Assembly (NCBI RefSeq): GCF_028743515.2
Contig: NZ_CP117969.2
Span: 1,237,001-1,301,000, forward strand
Origin: Imtechella halotolerans
GTDB lineage: Bacteria > Bacteroidota > Bacteroidia > Flavobacteriales > Flavobacteriaceae
DNA: 64,000 bases
Reading direction: 5' to 3'
Each line of letters begins with the position of its first letter. Positions within the stretch are counted from its first letter, which is position 1. Under the pieces are notes generated by a model. The model saw nothing but the letters and a program-made list of their open reading frames with translations, did not search any database and was not told the origin of the DNA. Both the position numbers and the translations under genes were made by a program. Positions 16,925 to 25,898 of this stretch are shown piece by piece.

Positions 16925-17570
16925 ATATGGTGCTGCACTGCTTTTGGTATGGATTAGTCTTACTAGTTATAGTCAAAGTACTTCAACAGTAAAGGCTTCT
17001 ATAGACAGTACCCTTGTTTCTAAAGAAACTAATATAATAGATACACTCACCAGAAGAGAACGCCGATTAATGCGCGCTAGAACGTCTAGAGAAATTGATC
17101 CACTTTCGCCATCAAAGGCCGCCTTTTATTCTGCCTTAGTGCCAGGTTTGGGTCAAGTATATAACAAGCGTTATTGGAAAGTTCCTATAGTTTATGGAGC
17201 TATAGGTTCAGGTATTTATTTTTATGATTGGAATAAAAAAGAATACGATCGATACCGAGGTATTTACAAACGTCGTTTAGCGGGTTTTACCGATGACGAA
17301 TTTTATTTAGATTCTGAAGGCAATCAACTCACTACACCCAGAGTTAGCGATCAATCATTACGTGAAGCTCAAAAGTTTTATCAGCGAAACAAAGATCTTT
17401 CATTACTAGTTACTGTGGGATTATATGTTTTAAATATAATTGATGCCAATGTAGACGCCCATCTTAAACAATACAATGTTAACGATAACCTTTCGTTGCA
17501 ACCTTATATACGTCCAAACGATTTGGACTACCGTATGAACTACGGACTATCTTTAAATTTAAATTTTTGA
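16914..17570 (+). CDS. DUF5683 exported/membrane protein
   Basis: Conserved Bacteroidota protein found between parB and dapB. The GTG at 16914 gives a signal-like start (I-N-K-Y-G-A-A-L-L-L-V-W-I-S-L-T-S) and overlaps parB by 11 bases. Starting at 16842 would put 24 odd residues in front of the signal. The domain (from about residue 70) contains the P-S-K-A-A-F-Y-S-A-L-V-P-G-L-G-Q-V-Y-N motif with two hydrophobic helices, and ends near N-I-I-D-A-N-V-D-A-H-L, the usual DUF5683 core. Function is unknown; the operon position suggests envelope or cell-cycle work. Confidence 0.82.
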   Translation: MINKYGAALLLVWISLTSYSQSTSTVKASIDSTLVSKETNIIDTLTRRERRLMRARTSREIDPLSPSKAAFYSALVPGLGQVYNKRYWKVPIVYGAIGSGIYFYDWNKKEYDRYRGIYKRRLAGFTDDEFYLDSEGNQLTTPRVSDQSLREAQKFYQRNKDLSLLVTVGLYVLNIIDANVDAHLKQYNVNDNLSLQPYIRPNDLDYRMNYGLSLNLNF

Positions 17571-17581
17571 TTCCCTATAAA

Positions 17582-18283
17582 ATGAAAATTGCACTATTAG
17601 GATATGGAAAAATGGGCCAAGCCATTGAAGCTATCGCCCTTGAACGAGGACATGAAATTGTGCTAAAAATAGATCAATTCAGCACTGAAATCCCAATAAC
17701 GCAAGCAGATGTCGCTATTGATTTCAGCATTCCGGACAAAGCATATGATCATATTTCTCTTTGCCTTGAAAATAATATACCGGTAGTTAGCGGCACCACT
17801 GGATGGCTTCAGGATTATAGCAAGGCTGTAGCGCTATGTAATGAAAAGAAAGGTGCATTTATGTATGCATCAAATTATAGTGTTGGGGTCAACGTATTTT
17901 TTGAACTTAATGCGTTTTTGGCTAAAATGATGAACAACCTTACACAATATAATGTGAGTATGGAAGAAATTCATCATACTCAAAAATTAGATGCGCCAAG
18001 TGGCACAGCTATTACATTGGCTGAAGGGATTATTGCAAATACCTCTAAAAAAGCATGGACATTAGATAGCCCTAATCAAGATGAAATACCTATCGATGCC
18101 AAGCGAATTGAACATGTTCCTGGCACACATAGCATAACGTATGACAGTGATGTGGACTTCATAAAAATAGAACATGTTGCCCACAGCCGTCAAGGCTTTG
18201 CATTGGGAGCTGTTATAGCTGCTGAATGGATACTTGGAAAACAAGGTGTATTCAGCATGAAAGACGTGTTAAACCTAGGTTAA
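17582..18283 (+). CDS. dapB: 4-hydroxy-tetrahydrodipicolinate reductase
   Basis: Reduces hydroxy-tetrahydrodipicolinate with NAD(P)H in the lysine/diaminopimelate pathway. The chain of 233 residues has the N-terminal G-Y-G-K-M-G-Q-A nucleotide-binding loop, the S-G-T-T-G-W segment and E-I-H-H-T-Q-K-L-D-A-P-S-G-T-A (catalytic His/Lys and substrate-binding loop). The ATG at 17582 is used. The in-frame TTG at 17567 overlaps the previous stop and adds only five residues. It feeds peptidoglycan synthesis, which fits the neighbouring envelope genes. Confidence 0.95.
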   Translation: MKIALLGYGKMGQAIEAIALERGHEIVLKIDQFSTEIPITQADVAIDFSIPDKAYDHISLCLENNIPVVSGTTGWLQDYSKAVALCNEKKGAFMYASNYSVGVNVFFELNAFLAKMMNNLTQYNVSMEEIHHTQKLDAPSGTAITLAEGIIANTSKKAWTLDSPNQDEIPIDAKRIEHVPGTHSITYDSDVDFIKIEHVAHSRQGFALGAVIAAEWILGKQGVFSMKDVLNLG

Positions 18284-18335
18284 TATAGTAACAATAGTGT
18301 AGGCTAACCTACTGATAACTGAAAATTCACAGCAT

Positions 18336-19886
18336 ATGGATGTACTCTATACTTTTATTGGCATTCTCCTTTTCTCAGGATTACTAAATGGTATATTTTT
18401 TTGGAATGGATTTGTTCAAGCAAATAGAAAAGCATGGGAAGCTTTTATCCCTATTTATGGTCAAATTATATTTCTTAAAATAATTGAACGACCTTGGTGG
18501 TGGGTACTATTACTTATCCTTCCTGTAATTGGTAATATTATGGCCATTGTCATGTTGTATGAATGGCTACATGTTTTTGGATATCGCAAAAAACGTCATA
18601 CAGCGTTTGCAGTACTTTCACTTGGTATCTTTATATTATACATACATTATGTAGCAAAACCACAGTATGTTGGAAAAGATAACGAGACCATTCGTAAATC
18701 AATTACCGCCTGGACTAGTGCTGTTCTTTTTGCAGTGGTGGCAGCTTCATTTGTGCACACCTACTTTATGCAACCCTTTGTAATCCCTACTTCATCCCTG
18801 GAAAAGACCTTACTTGTTGGAGACTTTCTTTTTGTAAGTAAATTTCACTATGGAGTTCGTACCCCGATGACACCTATCTCTATGCCGATGGTTCATGATT
18901 CTATACCCGTAATAGGAACTAAATCTTATTTAAACAAGCCTCAACTTCCTTATTTTAGATTACCGGCATTACAAAAAATTAAACGAAATGATATTGTAGT
19001 ATTCAATTGGCCGACCGATACAGTGCGATTTTTCAGAGATCAATCCAATATTCATATAGATAAACCTATAGATAAGAAATCCAACTATGTAAAACGAGGT
19101 GTTGGTATTCCAGGGGACTCCCTAGAAATTCGTAACGGATATATCTATATTAATGGTCAACAGACTACACTACCGGATAGAGCAAAACCACAGTATTCGT
19201 ATATTGTTCAAACCAAGGGGGTACAACTTCCTGCCGATTATATGTATGAACGGTTTGATGTCACCGATGGTTTTGGTCAAGTACAACCTAATGTATACAT
19301 TTTTAGCTCTCTAACAGAAGAAGTAGCAAACACCCTTAAAAATAACCCCAATATTGCTTCTGTCGAACGTCGAATTGAGCCAAAGGGTAATTATAACCCA
19401 ACCATTTTCCCACACAGCGCACAAATGCCATGGAATGAAGACAATTACGGCCCTATTTTTATTCCAAAGGCTGGTGCTTCTACCCCACTTTCAATAACTA
19501 ATCTTCCACTGTACAGACGAATTATTGAAACATACGAAGGCAACAAACTGGAATTAAAAGATGGAACTATTTACATAAATGACAAAGCAGCTACCTCTTA
19601 CACATTCAAAAAAGATTACTACTGGATGATGGGAGACAATCGTCACAATTCAGAAGATAGCCGTTATTGGGGATTTGTTCCCTTTGATCACGTGGTTGGT
19701 AAACCAGTATTTATATGGATGAGTGTTGACCAAAATGCTTCAGGATTCAATAAAATACGCTGGAAACGTTTATTTACTACTGTAGGTGGTCAAGGAGAAC
19801 CAGTTTCCTACTTTACTTATTTCTTAATCGCCTTAGGTCTATGGTTTGGGTATAGTACCTTTATTAGAAAAAAGAAAAATAAGTAA
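18336..19886 (+). CDS. lepB: Signal peptidase I (Bacteroidota long form)
   Basis: 516-residue leader peptidase. The N-terminal part (1-110) has three to four membrane helices of the DUF5684 type, found in this group's LepB. Another membrane helix (about 125-145) precedes the S26 domain with catalytic Ser154 (T-S-S-L-E-K-T-L) and Lys253 (V-K-R-G-V-G-I-P-G-D). A roughly 200-residue insertion separates these from the closing box G-D-N-R-H-N-S-E-D-S-R-Y-W-G. A C-terminal membrane helix is present (about 490-508). Leu replaces the usual Met after the catalytic Ser, a conservative change. Followed by its own terminator at 19923. Confidence 0.94.
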   Translation: MDVLYTFIGILLFSGLLNGIFFWNGFVQANRKAWEAFIPIYGQIIFLKIIERPWWWVLLLILPVIGNIMAIVMLYEWLHVFGYRKKRHTAFAVLSLGIFILYIHYVAKPQYVGKDNETIRKSITAWTSAVLFAVVAASFVHTYFMQPFVIPTSSLEKTLLVGDFLFVSKFHYGVRTPMTPISMPMVHDSIPVIGTKSYLNKPQLPYFRLPALQKIKRNDIVVFNWPTDTVRFFRDQSNIHIDKPIDKKSNYVKRGVGIPGDSLEIRNGYIYINGQQTTLPDRAKPQYSYIVQTKGVQLPADYMYERFDVTDGFGQVQPNVYIFSSLTEEVANTLKNNPNIASVERRIEPKGNYNPTIFPHSAQMPWNEDNYGPIFIPKAGASTPLSITNLPLYRRIIETYEGNKLELKDGTIYINDKAATSYTFKKDYYWMMGDNRHNSEDSRYWGFVPFDHVVGKPVFIWMSVDQNASGFNKIRWKRLFTTVGGQGEPVSYFTYFLIALGLWFGYSTFIRKKKNK

Positions 19887-19922
19887 TCACATACCATAAT
19901 TATAAATAGTAATATCATAGTG

Positions 19923-19950
19923 GTGCTGCCTAAAATGGCAGCACTTTTCT
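19923..19950 (+). terminator. Rho-independent terminator of lepB
   Basis: Perfect 8-base arms GTGCTGCC (19923-19930) and GGCAGCAC (19937-19944) with a TAAAAT loop, then TTTTCTTT. It lies 36 bases behind the lepB stop. It shows that the open frame reaching back to 19920 is not part of the next gene. Confidence 0.88.
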
Positions 19951-19974
19951 TTCGTATACCAAATACGATTTCAT

Positions 19975-19982
19975 TATTTTTG
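19975..19982 (+). promoter_or_regulatory. -7 promoter element for the WbqC-family gene
   Basis: TATTTTTG, an exact match to TAnnTTTG, 18 bases before the ATG at 20001 and just behind the lepB terminator. It restarts transcription for the last two genes of the cluster. Confidence 0.55.
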
Positions 19983-20000
19983 TCACAAAACCAGATTCGG

Positions 20001-20624
20001 ATGAAAACCTTACTACATCCCACTTATTTCCCTTCTATAGCTCAGTTTAGCATCATTGCTACTACTGAAACTATTTGGGAGGCAAGTGATAATTTTCAAA
20101 AGCAAACCCTGAGAAATCGAACTTATATATACGGTGCTAACGGAAAGTTGGCGCTCAATATTCCTATAAAACATAGCAAAGACGGCACAAGACAACTTTA
20201 TAAAGACATTCGATTAGAGAATGATTTCCCTTGGAAAAAGGAGCATTGGAAAAGCATACAATCTGCATATAGAACTTCTCCTTACTTCGAATATTATGAA
20301 GATGAATTTGCACCACTTTTTCATACGATTCATAACTTTTTATATGATTTAAATATAGAAACTATTGAACTTGTTTGCGAATGCCTACAATTAGAAATAC
20401 CTACTCAACAAACAGAATATTATCAATCACAGCCTCAAGAAGTTACAGACTACAGAGTACTATCAAGTGCAAAAAATAAACTACCTTGGAGGTTTGAACC
20501 ATATACCCAAGTATTTGGTACTAAATACGGATTTATTGAAAACCTAAGTATTCTGGACTTACTATTTAATGAAGGCCCAAACGCTGAAACCTATCTTCGT
20601 AAACGAATACAGCATCATCCATGA
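20001..20624 (+). CDS. WbqC-like family protein
   Basis: 207-residue protein of the WbqC family, whose members occur in polysaccharide loci and in this conserved parA-lepB neighbourhood. Motifs: L-L-H-P-T-Y-F-P-S-I-A-Q-F at the start, N-R-T-Y-I-Y-G-A-N-G, then the I-R-L-E-N-D-F-P-W-K-K-E-H-W-K-S-I-Q-S-A-Y block with P-Y-F-E-Y-Y. The ATG at 20001 follows a terminator and a promoter element; the open frame further upstream is terminator sequence. Biochemical function is not established. It overlaps the next start by four bases (ATGA). Confidence 0.87.
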   Translation: MKTLLHPTYFPSIAQFSIIATTETIWEASDNFQKQTLRNRTYIYGANGKLALNIPIKHSKDGTRQLYKDIRLENDFPWKKEHWKSIQSAYRTSPYFEYYEDEFAPLFHTIHNFLYDLNIETIELVCECLQLEIPTQQTEYYQSQPQEVTDYRVLSSAKNKLPWRFEPYTQVFGTKYGFIENLSILDLLFNEGPNAETYLRKRIQHHP

Positions 20625-20941
20625 TTCGGTTTCTAGCCCATTACGGAATTCACTTTATCGTACCTATACTTATTGCATTCTGGTTTTATAGAGGAGATTT
20701 TAAAAAAGTTAGTATTATACTTTTACTAGGCATCATAATCGATATTGATCATCTGTGGGCCACCCCTCTTTTTGACGCAAATAGATGCAGTATAAATTTC
20801 CATCCTCTTCATACGTATTTTGCAATACTTATCTATTTACTGTTATTTAGTTGGAAGAAAACAAGAATCTTTGGCTTGGCGCTTCTTCTGCATATTCTAG
20901 CAGATAGCGTAGATTGCTTATTTATCCACTTTCAAGGATAA
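20621..20941 (+). CDS. DUF6122 small membrane protein
   Basis: 106-residue membrane protein with about four hydrophobic helices. It has the conserved polar residues H-Y-G-I-H-F near the start, D-I-D-H-L-W-A in the middle, F-H-P-L-H-T-Y and H-I-L-A-D-S-V-D-C near the end. The spaced His and Asp residues inside membrane segments recall the YdjM/metal-dependent membrane hydrolase group, which is only a guess. Translation is coupled to the WbqC-family gene. Its 3' end overlaps the convergent EEP-family gene by 24 bases. Confidence 0.78.
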   Translation: MIRFLAHYGIHFIVPILIAFWFYRGDFKKVSIILLLGIIIDIDHLWATPLFDANRCSINFHPLHTYFAILIYLLLFSWKKTRIFGLALLLHILADSVDCLFIHFQG

Positions 20942-21955
20942 TGAGGAAAATACCGGAAAATGATCCGAATAGTCCAACGGATACACCTCATGAGTTTTTA
21001 CTTCAAATGAGGTATCAGGCAAGATAAAATCAATTCTGAAAGGAAAATAGGGAAAATTAAAAGTCCGACCAAAACCACTACCCGCTTCTTGAAAAGTATC
21101 CTGTAACTTCTTCCCTTTTATCTTAAGATAGATATTAGAGAATGCTGTATTATTCAAATCACCACAGACAATTGTCTTATAATTAGTACCCTCCCAATGA
21201 CGCCTAAAAAGTTCCATTTGAGTTTGTTGCAATGCGAAACGATTTCCAATTCGTTCAATAAGCCTCATTGAGTTTTCTTGAGAAAGCTCTTCCTCCTCTG
21301 GATTAACATGCAAACTTTCTAAATGCATATTATAGACTCTAACGGTATCCTTAGCTACCAATATATCGGCATAAATTCCATTATTTCCGGTTTTAGGAAA
21401 ATCAAGCTGACCAGTAGCCAATATCGGGTATTTTGAAAAAATAGCTTGTCCAATTTTATTTTTATCGGTTTTGTATCCAATATAACGGAAAGGGTAAAAA
21501 TCCAATTTACGCTCTTGTAATTTATGAAACTCTTGTATTGCAAGAATATCTGGACTTTTATCCTTAATAAAAGCAATCATTTTATCGTCGAGCTGCTTAT
21601 CTGGATTCCAATCATACACATTAAAAAGTCGGACATTGTAAGTCATCACACTTAACAAAGAAGATTCCATTAAAGCTTCCTGTTTACGAGGAAATTTATA
21701 AAAGTTAGTAAGATGATTATAACCGATTAAAAGAACGACTACAGACATAAACACCTGCTTTTTCAATCTGATCAGCCAAAATAGTGAGAACATTGCATTG
21801 ATAATGAGTAACACTGGTACTAACAGACTTAGTACTGATACGGAAGGAAAACTACGCGGAAAGACATAAGGAAGGGCATAGGAAACAAGTAATAAACAGG
21901 CAAAAATACTGTTAATTACATAAATCCCTTTATCAAATAAATTTAACTTCTTCAT
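20918..21955 (-). CDS. Endonuclease/exonuclease/phosphatase (EEP) family membrane protein
   Basis: 345 residues: three membrane helices in the first 85 residues, then an EEP-fold catalytic domain facing outwards. Catalytic motifs are present: M-T-Y-N-V-R-L-F-N, A-I-Q-E-F-H (metal-binding Glu), V-C-G-D-L-N-N-T (Asp/Asn pair) and the closing Y-S-D-H-F-P-V (catalytic His). Members cleave phosphodiesters in nucleic acids or lipids; the substrate is unknown here. It is the last gene of a minus-strand run with the rhomboids and mutL, 36 bases behind the first rhomboid. Confidence 0.88.
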   Translation of the reverse strand: MKKLNLFDKGIYVINSIFACLLLVSYALPYVFPRSFPSVSVLSLLVPVLLIINAMFSLFWLIRLKKQVFMSVVVLLIGYNHLTNFYKFPRKQEALMESSLLSVMTYNVRLFNVYDWNPDKQLDDKMIAFIKDKSPDILAIQEFHKLQERKLDFYPFRYIGYKTDKNKIGQAIFSKYPILATGQLDFPKTGNNGIYADILVAKDTVRVYNMHLESLHVNPEEEELSQENSMRLIERIGNRFALQQTQMELFRRHWEGTNYKTIVCGDLNNTAFSNIYLKIKGKKLQDTFQEAGSGFGRTFNFPYFPFRIDFILPDTSFEVKTHEVYPLDYSDHFPVFSSLSLKVDK

Positions 21956-21991
21956 AGCAATACCTAGGCTGATTTGGGGAAGATACTTAGT

Positions 21992-22858
21992 TTACTCTTT
22001 ACCAGACCTGAATAAAAAGTCCTTCTCTTCTTTACTTAAGCTTTCATATCCACTTTTACTAATTTTATCAAGTATAATATCTATTTTTTGTTGATACATC
22101 TGTCTCTCACGGTCAGGATTAGACTTGGGAGATGGTGTGTTTTTATATACCTTTTTAAAAGGTCTTTTACTTCTAGGTTTAAACAAGTTCGTGATCCAAT
22201 CCATAACATTTGAAAACCACGCAGCAATATCATTTCCAGCCAATAGCTGTTTGGCATAAATAAAACCCCAAAGTGCCCCTCCTAGATGCGCAATACGTCC
22301 TCCAGGATTTGACATGGGTAATTGAAGTAAATCCCACAATACCAAGAATACTCCTAAATGCCATAATTTAAACCTAAAAAAGAAAAATTGCAATTCTTGA
22401 TAAGGAGTGTAGGTACACATAAAAATCAGAACAGCCATTACGGCCGCAGATGCTCCAATCAGCACTGAATTTACGCCTACAAATACAGGAAAAAGATTAT
22501 AGGACAATAAAAAGAAAAATCCTCCGGCTAAAGCTCCTAAAAAATACACATTTAGAAAACGTCGGCCATCAAATAAATTTAAGAACATCCGCCCTGCAAA
22601 ATAGAGCAACAACATATTCCAGAATATGTGCATTAGGCCGCCATGAAAAAATGCATAGGTCAGTAACGTCCATGGCTTTACAACTAACTCACTTAATAAT
22701 TTGGGAAGGGCAAACCATTGATTAAAAAAATCTTCAGGTAATTGAAACAAAAATAATAGTAGATTTTCTAGCACAAAAACCACAGCTGTGATACTAATGA
22801 TTTTTTCAACTGCAGTCCATGTGGTAAAACGATACCGTAAATCTTTTCCCAAACTCAT
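21992..22858 (-). CDS. Rhomboid family intramembrane serine protease (copy 1)
   Basis: 288 residues with six predicted membrane helices and a soluble basic C-terminal tail (about 230-288, rich in K, R and P). The rhomboid signature is present: F-F-H-G-G-L-M-H-I-F-W-N (helix 2), the catalytic Ser in I-G-A-S-A-A-V and the catalytic His in I-A-H-L-G-G-A. Its start is one base behind the stop of the second rhomboid gene, so the two are co-translated. A tandem rhomboid pair behind mutL is an arrangement I recall from Flavobacteriia. Substrates are unknown. Confidence 0.92.
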   Translation of the reverse strand: MSLGKDLRYRFTTWTAVEKIISITAVVFVLENLLLFLFQLPEDFFNQWFALPKLLSELVVKPWTLLTYAFFHGGLMHIFWNMLLLYFAGRMFLNLFDGRRFLNVYFLGALAGGFFFLLSYNLFPVFVGVNSVLIGASAAVMAVLIFMCTYTPYQELQFFFFRFKLWHLGVFLVLWDLLQLPMSNPGGRIAHLGGALWGFIYAKQLLAGNDIAAWFSNVMDWITNLFKPRSKRPFKKVYKNTPSPKSNPDRERQMYQQKIDIILDKISKSGYESLSKEEKDFLFRSGKE

Positions 22859-22859
22859 C

Positions 22860-23606
22860 TTAATCCCATCGATTGTTATTAAACTGATTTCTTTTCCAAT
22901 ACCACATCATAATAAATCCAAACAAAGCTCCTCCAACGTGTGCGAAATGGGCAATTCCTCCACCAAAAATAGAGTACCCGGTTAATCCAGAGAACAAGTC
23001 CAATCCTACTAAAACAGGAATAAAATACTTAGCTTTTATGGGTACTGGAATAAACAACAAAAATAATTCCACATTTGGAAACATCATTGCAAAGGCTACC
23101 AAAATACCATAAATAGCTCCAGAAGCACCTACCGCTGGCTGCCAATAAGCAGATAACATTTCCTTTACCTCTGAAGGTGAGGAAACCAATTCAGGCCAAC
23201 GAGTATCATACTTACCCTCTCTTAGTAAAGAAAGAATCTGATCACCATCAACACCAGCTCCAATTAGTGCATTAAATCCCTGTTGAAATTCATAATAATT
23301 TACACCTGTATGAATTAGGGCAGCTCCTAAACCAGCAGAAAAGTAAAAAAATAAAAATTTATTACGCCCCCACATCTGTTCCAATGGCGATCCAAAAGCC
23401 CATAAAGCATACATATTAAAAAAGATATGTGTTACACTTCCATGCATAAACATATGAGTAACTATTTGCCACCAATGAAAATGCTCATTCATAGGAAACC
23501 AAATAGCCATAAGATCTGTCATTTGATCACCGTATACTTGGGTAGCGATAAACATGATTACATTAATAATCAAGAGGTGCTTAACTGCTTCTGTAATTCT
23601 TCCCAT
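22860..23606 (-). CDS. Rhomboid family intramembrane serine protease (copy 2)
   Basis: 248 residues, six membrane helices. Signature: M-F-M-H-G-S-V-T-H-I-F-F-N-M, catalytic Ser in V-G-A-S-G-A-I-Y-G and catalytic His in F-A-H-V-G-G-A-L-F. Unlike its neighbour it has the classical G-x-S-G motif, plus a soluble loop of about 55 residues before the catalytic-Ser helix (around 95-150). The start codon overlaps the mutL stop by one base. The two copies differ clearly, so this is an old duplication with likely different substrates. Confidence 0.93.
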   Translation of the reverse strand: MGRITEAVKHLLIINVIMFIATQVYGDQMTDLMAIWFPMNEHFHWWQIVTHMFMHGSVTHIFFNMYALWAFGSPLEQMWGRNKFLFFYFSAGLGAALIHTGVNYYEFQQGFNALIGAGVDGDQILSLLREGKYDTRWPELVSSPSEVKEMLSAYWQPAVGASGAIYGILVAFAMMFPNVELFLLFIPVPIKAKYFIPVLVGLDLFSGLTGYSIFGGGIAHFAHVGGALFGFIMMWYWKRNQFNNNRWD

Positions 23607-25471
23607 TAGTTAAATTTTTTATCAATATCAGCTATGGTAAGCTGTATAAATGTTGTTTTTTGAAAGGGTGACATAGTTGGCTCCTCACAAGCAAACAATT
23701 TATGCACTAAGCCCTCTTGTTCATCATTAGTTAGTTGCTGACCTGTTTTAATCGCTAAACTTTTAGCCATAGATTTCACTAACATATCAGTTTGTGAATA
23801 CCCACTTTCAGGTAAATCATTTTCAAAGTCCGAAATAAGTTGTTGGATAATCATATAAACCTCACGTTCAGTAACCTCTAAAGGAACTCCTGTAATACGT
23901 AACACTTCATCCATGAATTCCAATATAAAACCACTTGCAACAAGCCTTTCTTGTAAAACTTCCAAAATAGCACGCTCATTAACAGTATATGCAATATCTA
24001 AAGGAAATAAGAGTTGTTGACTTGCCGCATGCCCTCCCGTAATTAGCTGCAGGTAATGTTCATACAATACACGTTGATGTGCTCTTTGCTGATCAATGAT
24101 TACCATCCCAGACTTAATGTGTGTTACAATATACTTTTTATTTAACTGATAGCTTTGGGTATTTTGTTGCACACTCTCATCAGAAGATTCAAATAAAGAG
24201 CCTATGACCTCTTCTGGTTCCATTTCTAATGAAGAAAAAGATTGCTGAGACGAGAAATCACTTGTATCCACATCCGTATACAAACTTTCCCAAGAAGGTG
24301 ATTTTAGATGATTCTTCATATAATTTGAAGATCCTTTACTTCCAGATGACACCTTTGGTTCATCTTCAAAAGGATTAAAATTAGCGTCTACTTCGATGGT
24401 TGGATAACTTGCCCTTTGTCCCTGCATGGTATAAGGCGTATCTAAGGATGGGTCTCTGTCAAAATCCAAAATAGGGGCTACATTAAACTGCCCTAAACTA
24501 TGTTTCACAGCAGACTTAAGTAACGCATATAACGTATGCTCGTCATCAAATTTTATTTCAGTCTTAGTAGGGTGAATATTAATATCAATACTAGCAGGAT
24601 TTACATCTAAATATAAAAAATATCCAGGTTGCATTTGATCTTTCAATATACCCTCATATGAGGCCATTACTGCATGATGTAAATATCCACTTTTTATAAA
24701 ACGATTATTGACAAAGAAAAACTGTTCACTTTTACTCTTTTTGGCATATTCAGGTTTTATGACAAACCCAGTTATTTTCAACACTTCTGTAGTCTCTTCA
24801 ACTGGAACCAATTTTTCATTAGTTTTGCCCCCCATAACGTGTACAATACGTTGACGATAGTTACCAGCTGGAAGATTGAAAATTTCATTTCCATTATTGT
24901 ACATCATAAAATGAATAGAAGGATGCGCTAACACTACCCTATGAAATTCATCTAATATATGACGTAACTCAACAGTATCCGATTTCAAAAAATTTCGACG
25001 AGCAGGGATATTAAAAAACAGGTTTTTAACAGCAATTGAAGTACCTTTGGGAGTAACGACAACTTCTTCATTCGTTACTTTCCCTCCTTCCACTCTTAAA
25101 AGTGTACCTACTTCATCCTCCTCCTGACACGTATTCATTTCTACATGAGCAATGGCTGCTATAGAAGCCAACGCTTCTCCTCTAAATCCTTTTGTGTGAA
25201 GTTGAAACAAATCCTCGGCTGAACGAATTTTAGAAGTGGCGTGCCTTTCAAAAGAGAGTCGTGCATCCGTAACACTCATCCCAACACCGTTATCTATAAC
25301 CTGAACTAAGGTTTTTCCTGCATCTTTCACAACCAATTTAATTTCAGTTGCACGGGCATCGATAGCATTTTCCAACAATTCCTTCACCACCGAGGCAGGG
25401 CGCTGAACTACTTCACCAGCTGCAATTTGATTTGCAACATGGTCGGGTAACAATTGAATAACATCTGCCAT
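23606..25471 (-). CDS. mutL: DNA mismatch repair protein MutL
   Basis: 621 residues. The N-terminal GHKL ATPase is intact: E-L-L-E-N-A-I-D-A (motif I), D-N-G-V-G-M (II), H-A-T-S-K-I and G-F-R-G-E-A-L (III). A low-complexity linker spans about 350-430. The C-terminal dimerisation domain begins near 435. At the place of the endonuclease motif D-Q-H-A-x2-E-x4-E it reads D-Q-Q-R-A-H-Q-R-V-L-Y-E (Asp460 onward), losing the metal-binding His, Ala and first Glu. The C-terminal C-P-H-G-R-P zinc motif is also absent. It is therefore probably a matchmaker without nicking activity. Confidence 0.95.
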   Translation of the reverse strand: MADVIQLLPDHVANQIAAGEVVQRPASVVKELLENAIDARATEIKLVVKDAGKTLVQVIDNGVGMSVTDARLSFERHATSKIRSAEDLFQLHTKGFRGEALASIAAIAHVEMNTCQEEDEVGTLLRVEGGKVTNEEVVVTPKGTSIAVKNLFFNIPARRNFLKSDTVELRHILDEFHRVVLAHPSIHFMMYNNGNEIFNLPAGNYRQRIVHVMGGKTNEKLVPVEETTEVLKITGFVIKPEYAKKSKSEQFFFVNNRFIKSGYLHHAVMASYEGILKDQMQPGYFLYLDVNPASIDINIHPTKTEIKFDDEHTLYALLKSAVKHSLGQFNVAPILDFDRDPSLDTPYTMQGQRASYPTIEVDANFNPFEDEPKVSSGSKGSSNYMKNHLKSPSWESLYTDVDTSDFSSQQSFSSLEMEPEEVIGSLFESSDESVQQNTQSYQLNKKYIVTHIKSGMVIIDQQRAHQRVLYEHYLQLITGGHAASQQLLFPLDIAYTVNERAILEVLQERLVASGFILEFMDEVLRITGVPLEVTEREVYMIIQQLISDFENDLPESGYSQTDMLVKSMAKSLAIKTGQQLTNDEQEGLVHKLFACEEPTMSPFQKTTFIQLTIADIDKKFN

Positions 25472-25765
25472 TTATCGTCGGAAGCTGAAGATTGATAAAT
25501 CAAAATCAAGAAAATAAAGCGCTACTAACAAGAGAACTAAAAAAATAATCACCAATCGACGATTTACCTCCCTATTACCTCTATTCCTACTAGACTCCCG
25601 CGCTGCTTTCCATTGAGAACCAAAATCATTGGCATTGGTGGCTTCTCTATATTTGTGAAATTTTGATTCAAAGCTATATGGATTCCCTACATCTTTCCCT
25701 TGATAATACCTAGGAGTGTAATTATAACGTTTATTTTCTCTTAATTTAAAAACTTTGAATCTCAC
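25472..25765 (-). CDS. Small single-pass membrane protein (often mislabelled riboflavin synthase subunit beta)
   Basis: 97 residues with a GTG start. The N-terminal two thirds are basic and Tyr/Asn-rich (K-R-Y-N-Y-T-P-R-Y-Y). One membrane helix follows (about 70-88, L-V-I-I-F-L-V-L-L-L-V-A-L-Y-F) and then a short tail. There is no lumazine-synthase fold; the riboflavin label such proteins can carry probably comes from the adjacent ribH gene. Its stop is directly followed by the mutL ATG. Function is unknown. Confidence 0.72.
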   Translation of the reverse strand: MRFKVFKLRENKRYNYTPRYYQGKDVGNPYSFESKFHKYREATNANDFGSQWKAARESSRNRGNREVNRRLVIIFLVLLLVALYFLDFDLSIFSFRR

Positions 25766-25797
25766 AGTTATTAATCGCTTTATTGGTCAAATTTAGG

Positions 25798-25805
25798 CAA
25801 AAATA
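25798..25805 (-). promoter_or_regulatory. -7 element for the small membrane protein-mutL-rhomboid operon
   Basis: On the minus strand this reads TATTTTTG, an exact TAnnTTTG match, 32 bases before the GTG at 25765. It follows the ribH terminator. Confidence 0.5.
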
Positions 25806-25845
25806 TACAGCTTTAAGGACTGATAACCTTAAAAAATGTTAACAA

Positions 25846-25870
25846 CAAAAAGCCCCGCTAGATGCAGGGC
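25846..25870 (-). terminator. Rho-independent terminator of ribH
   Basis: On the minus strand GCCCTGC, loop ATCTA, GCGGGGC (25870 down to 25852; seven pairs, one of them G-T), followed by TTTTTG. It ends the TPR-ribH transcript and separates it from the mutL operon. Confidence 0.85.
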
Positions 25871-25898
25871 GTTTTACATATTGTTATTTAGTTTCTTA

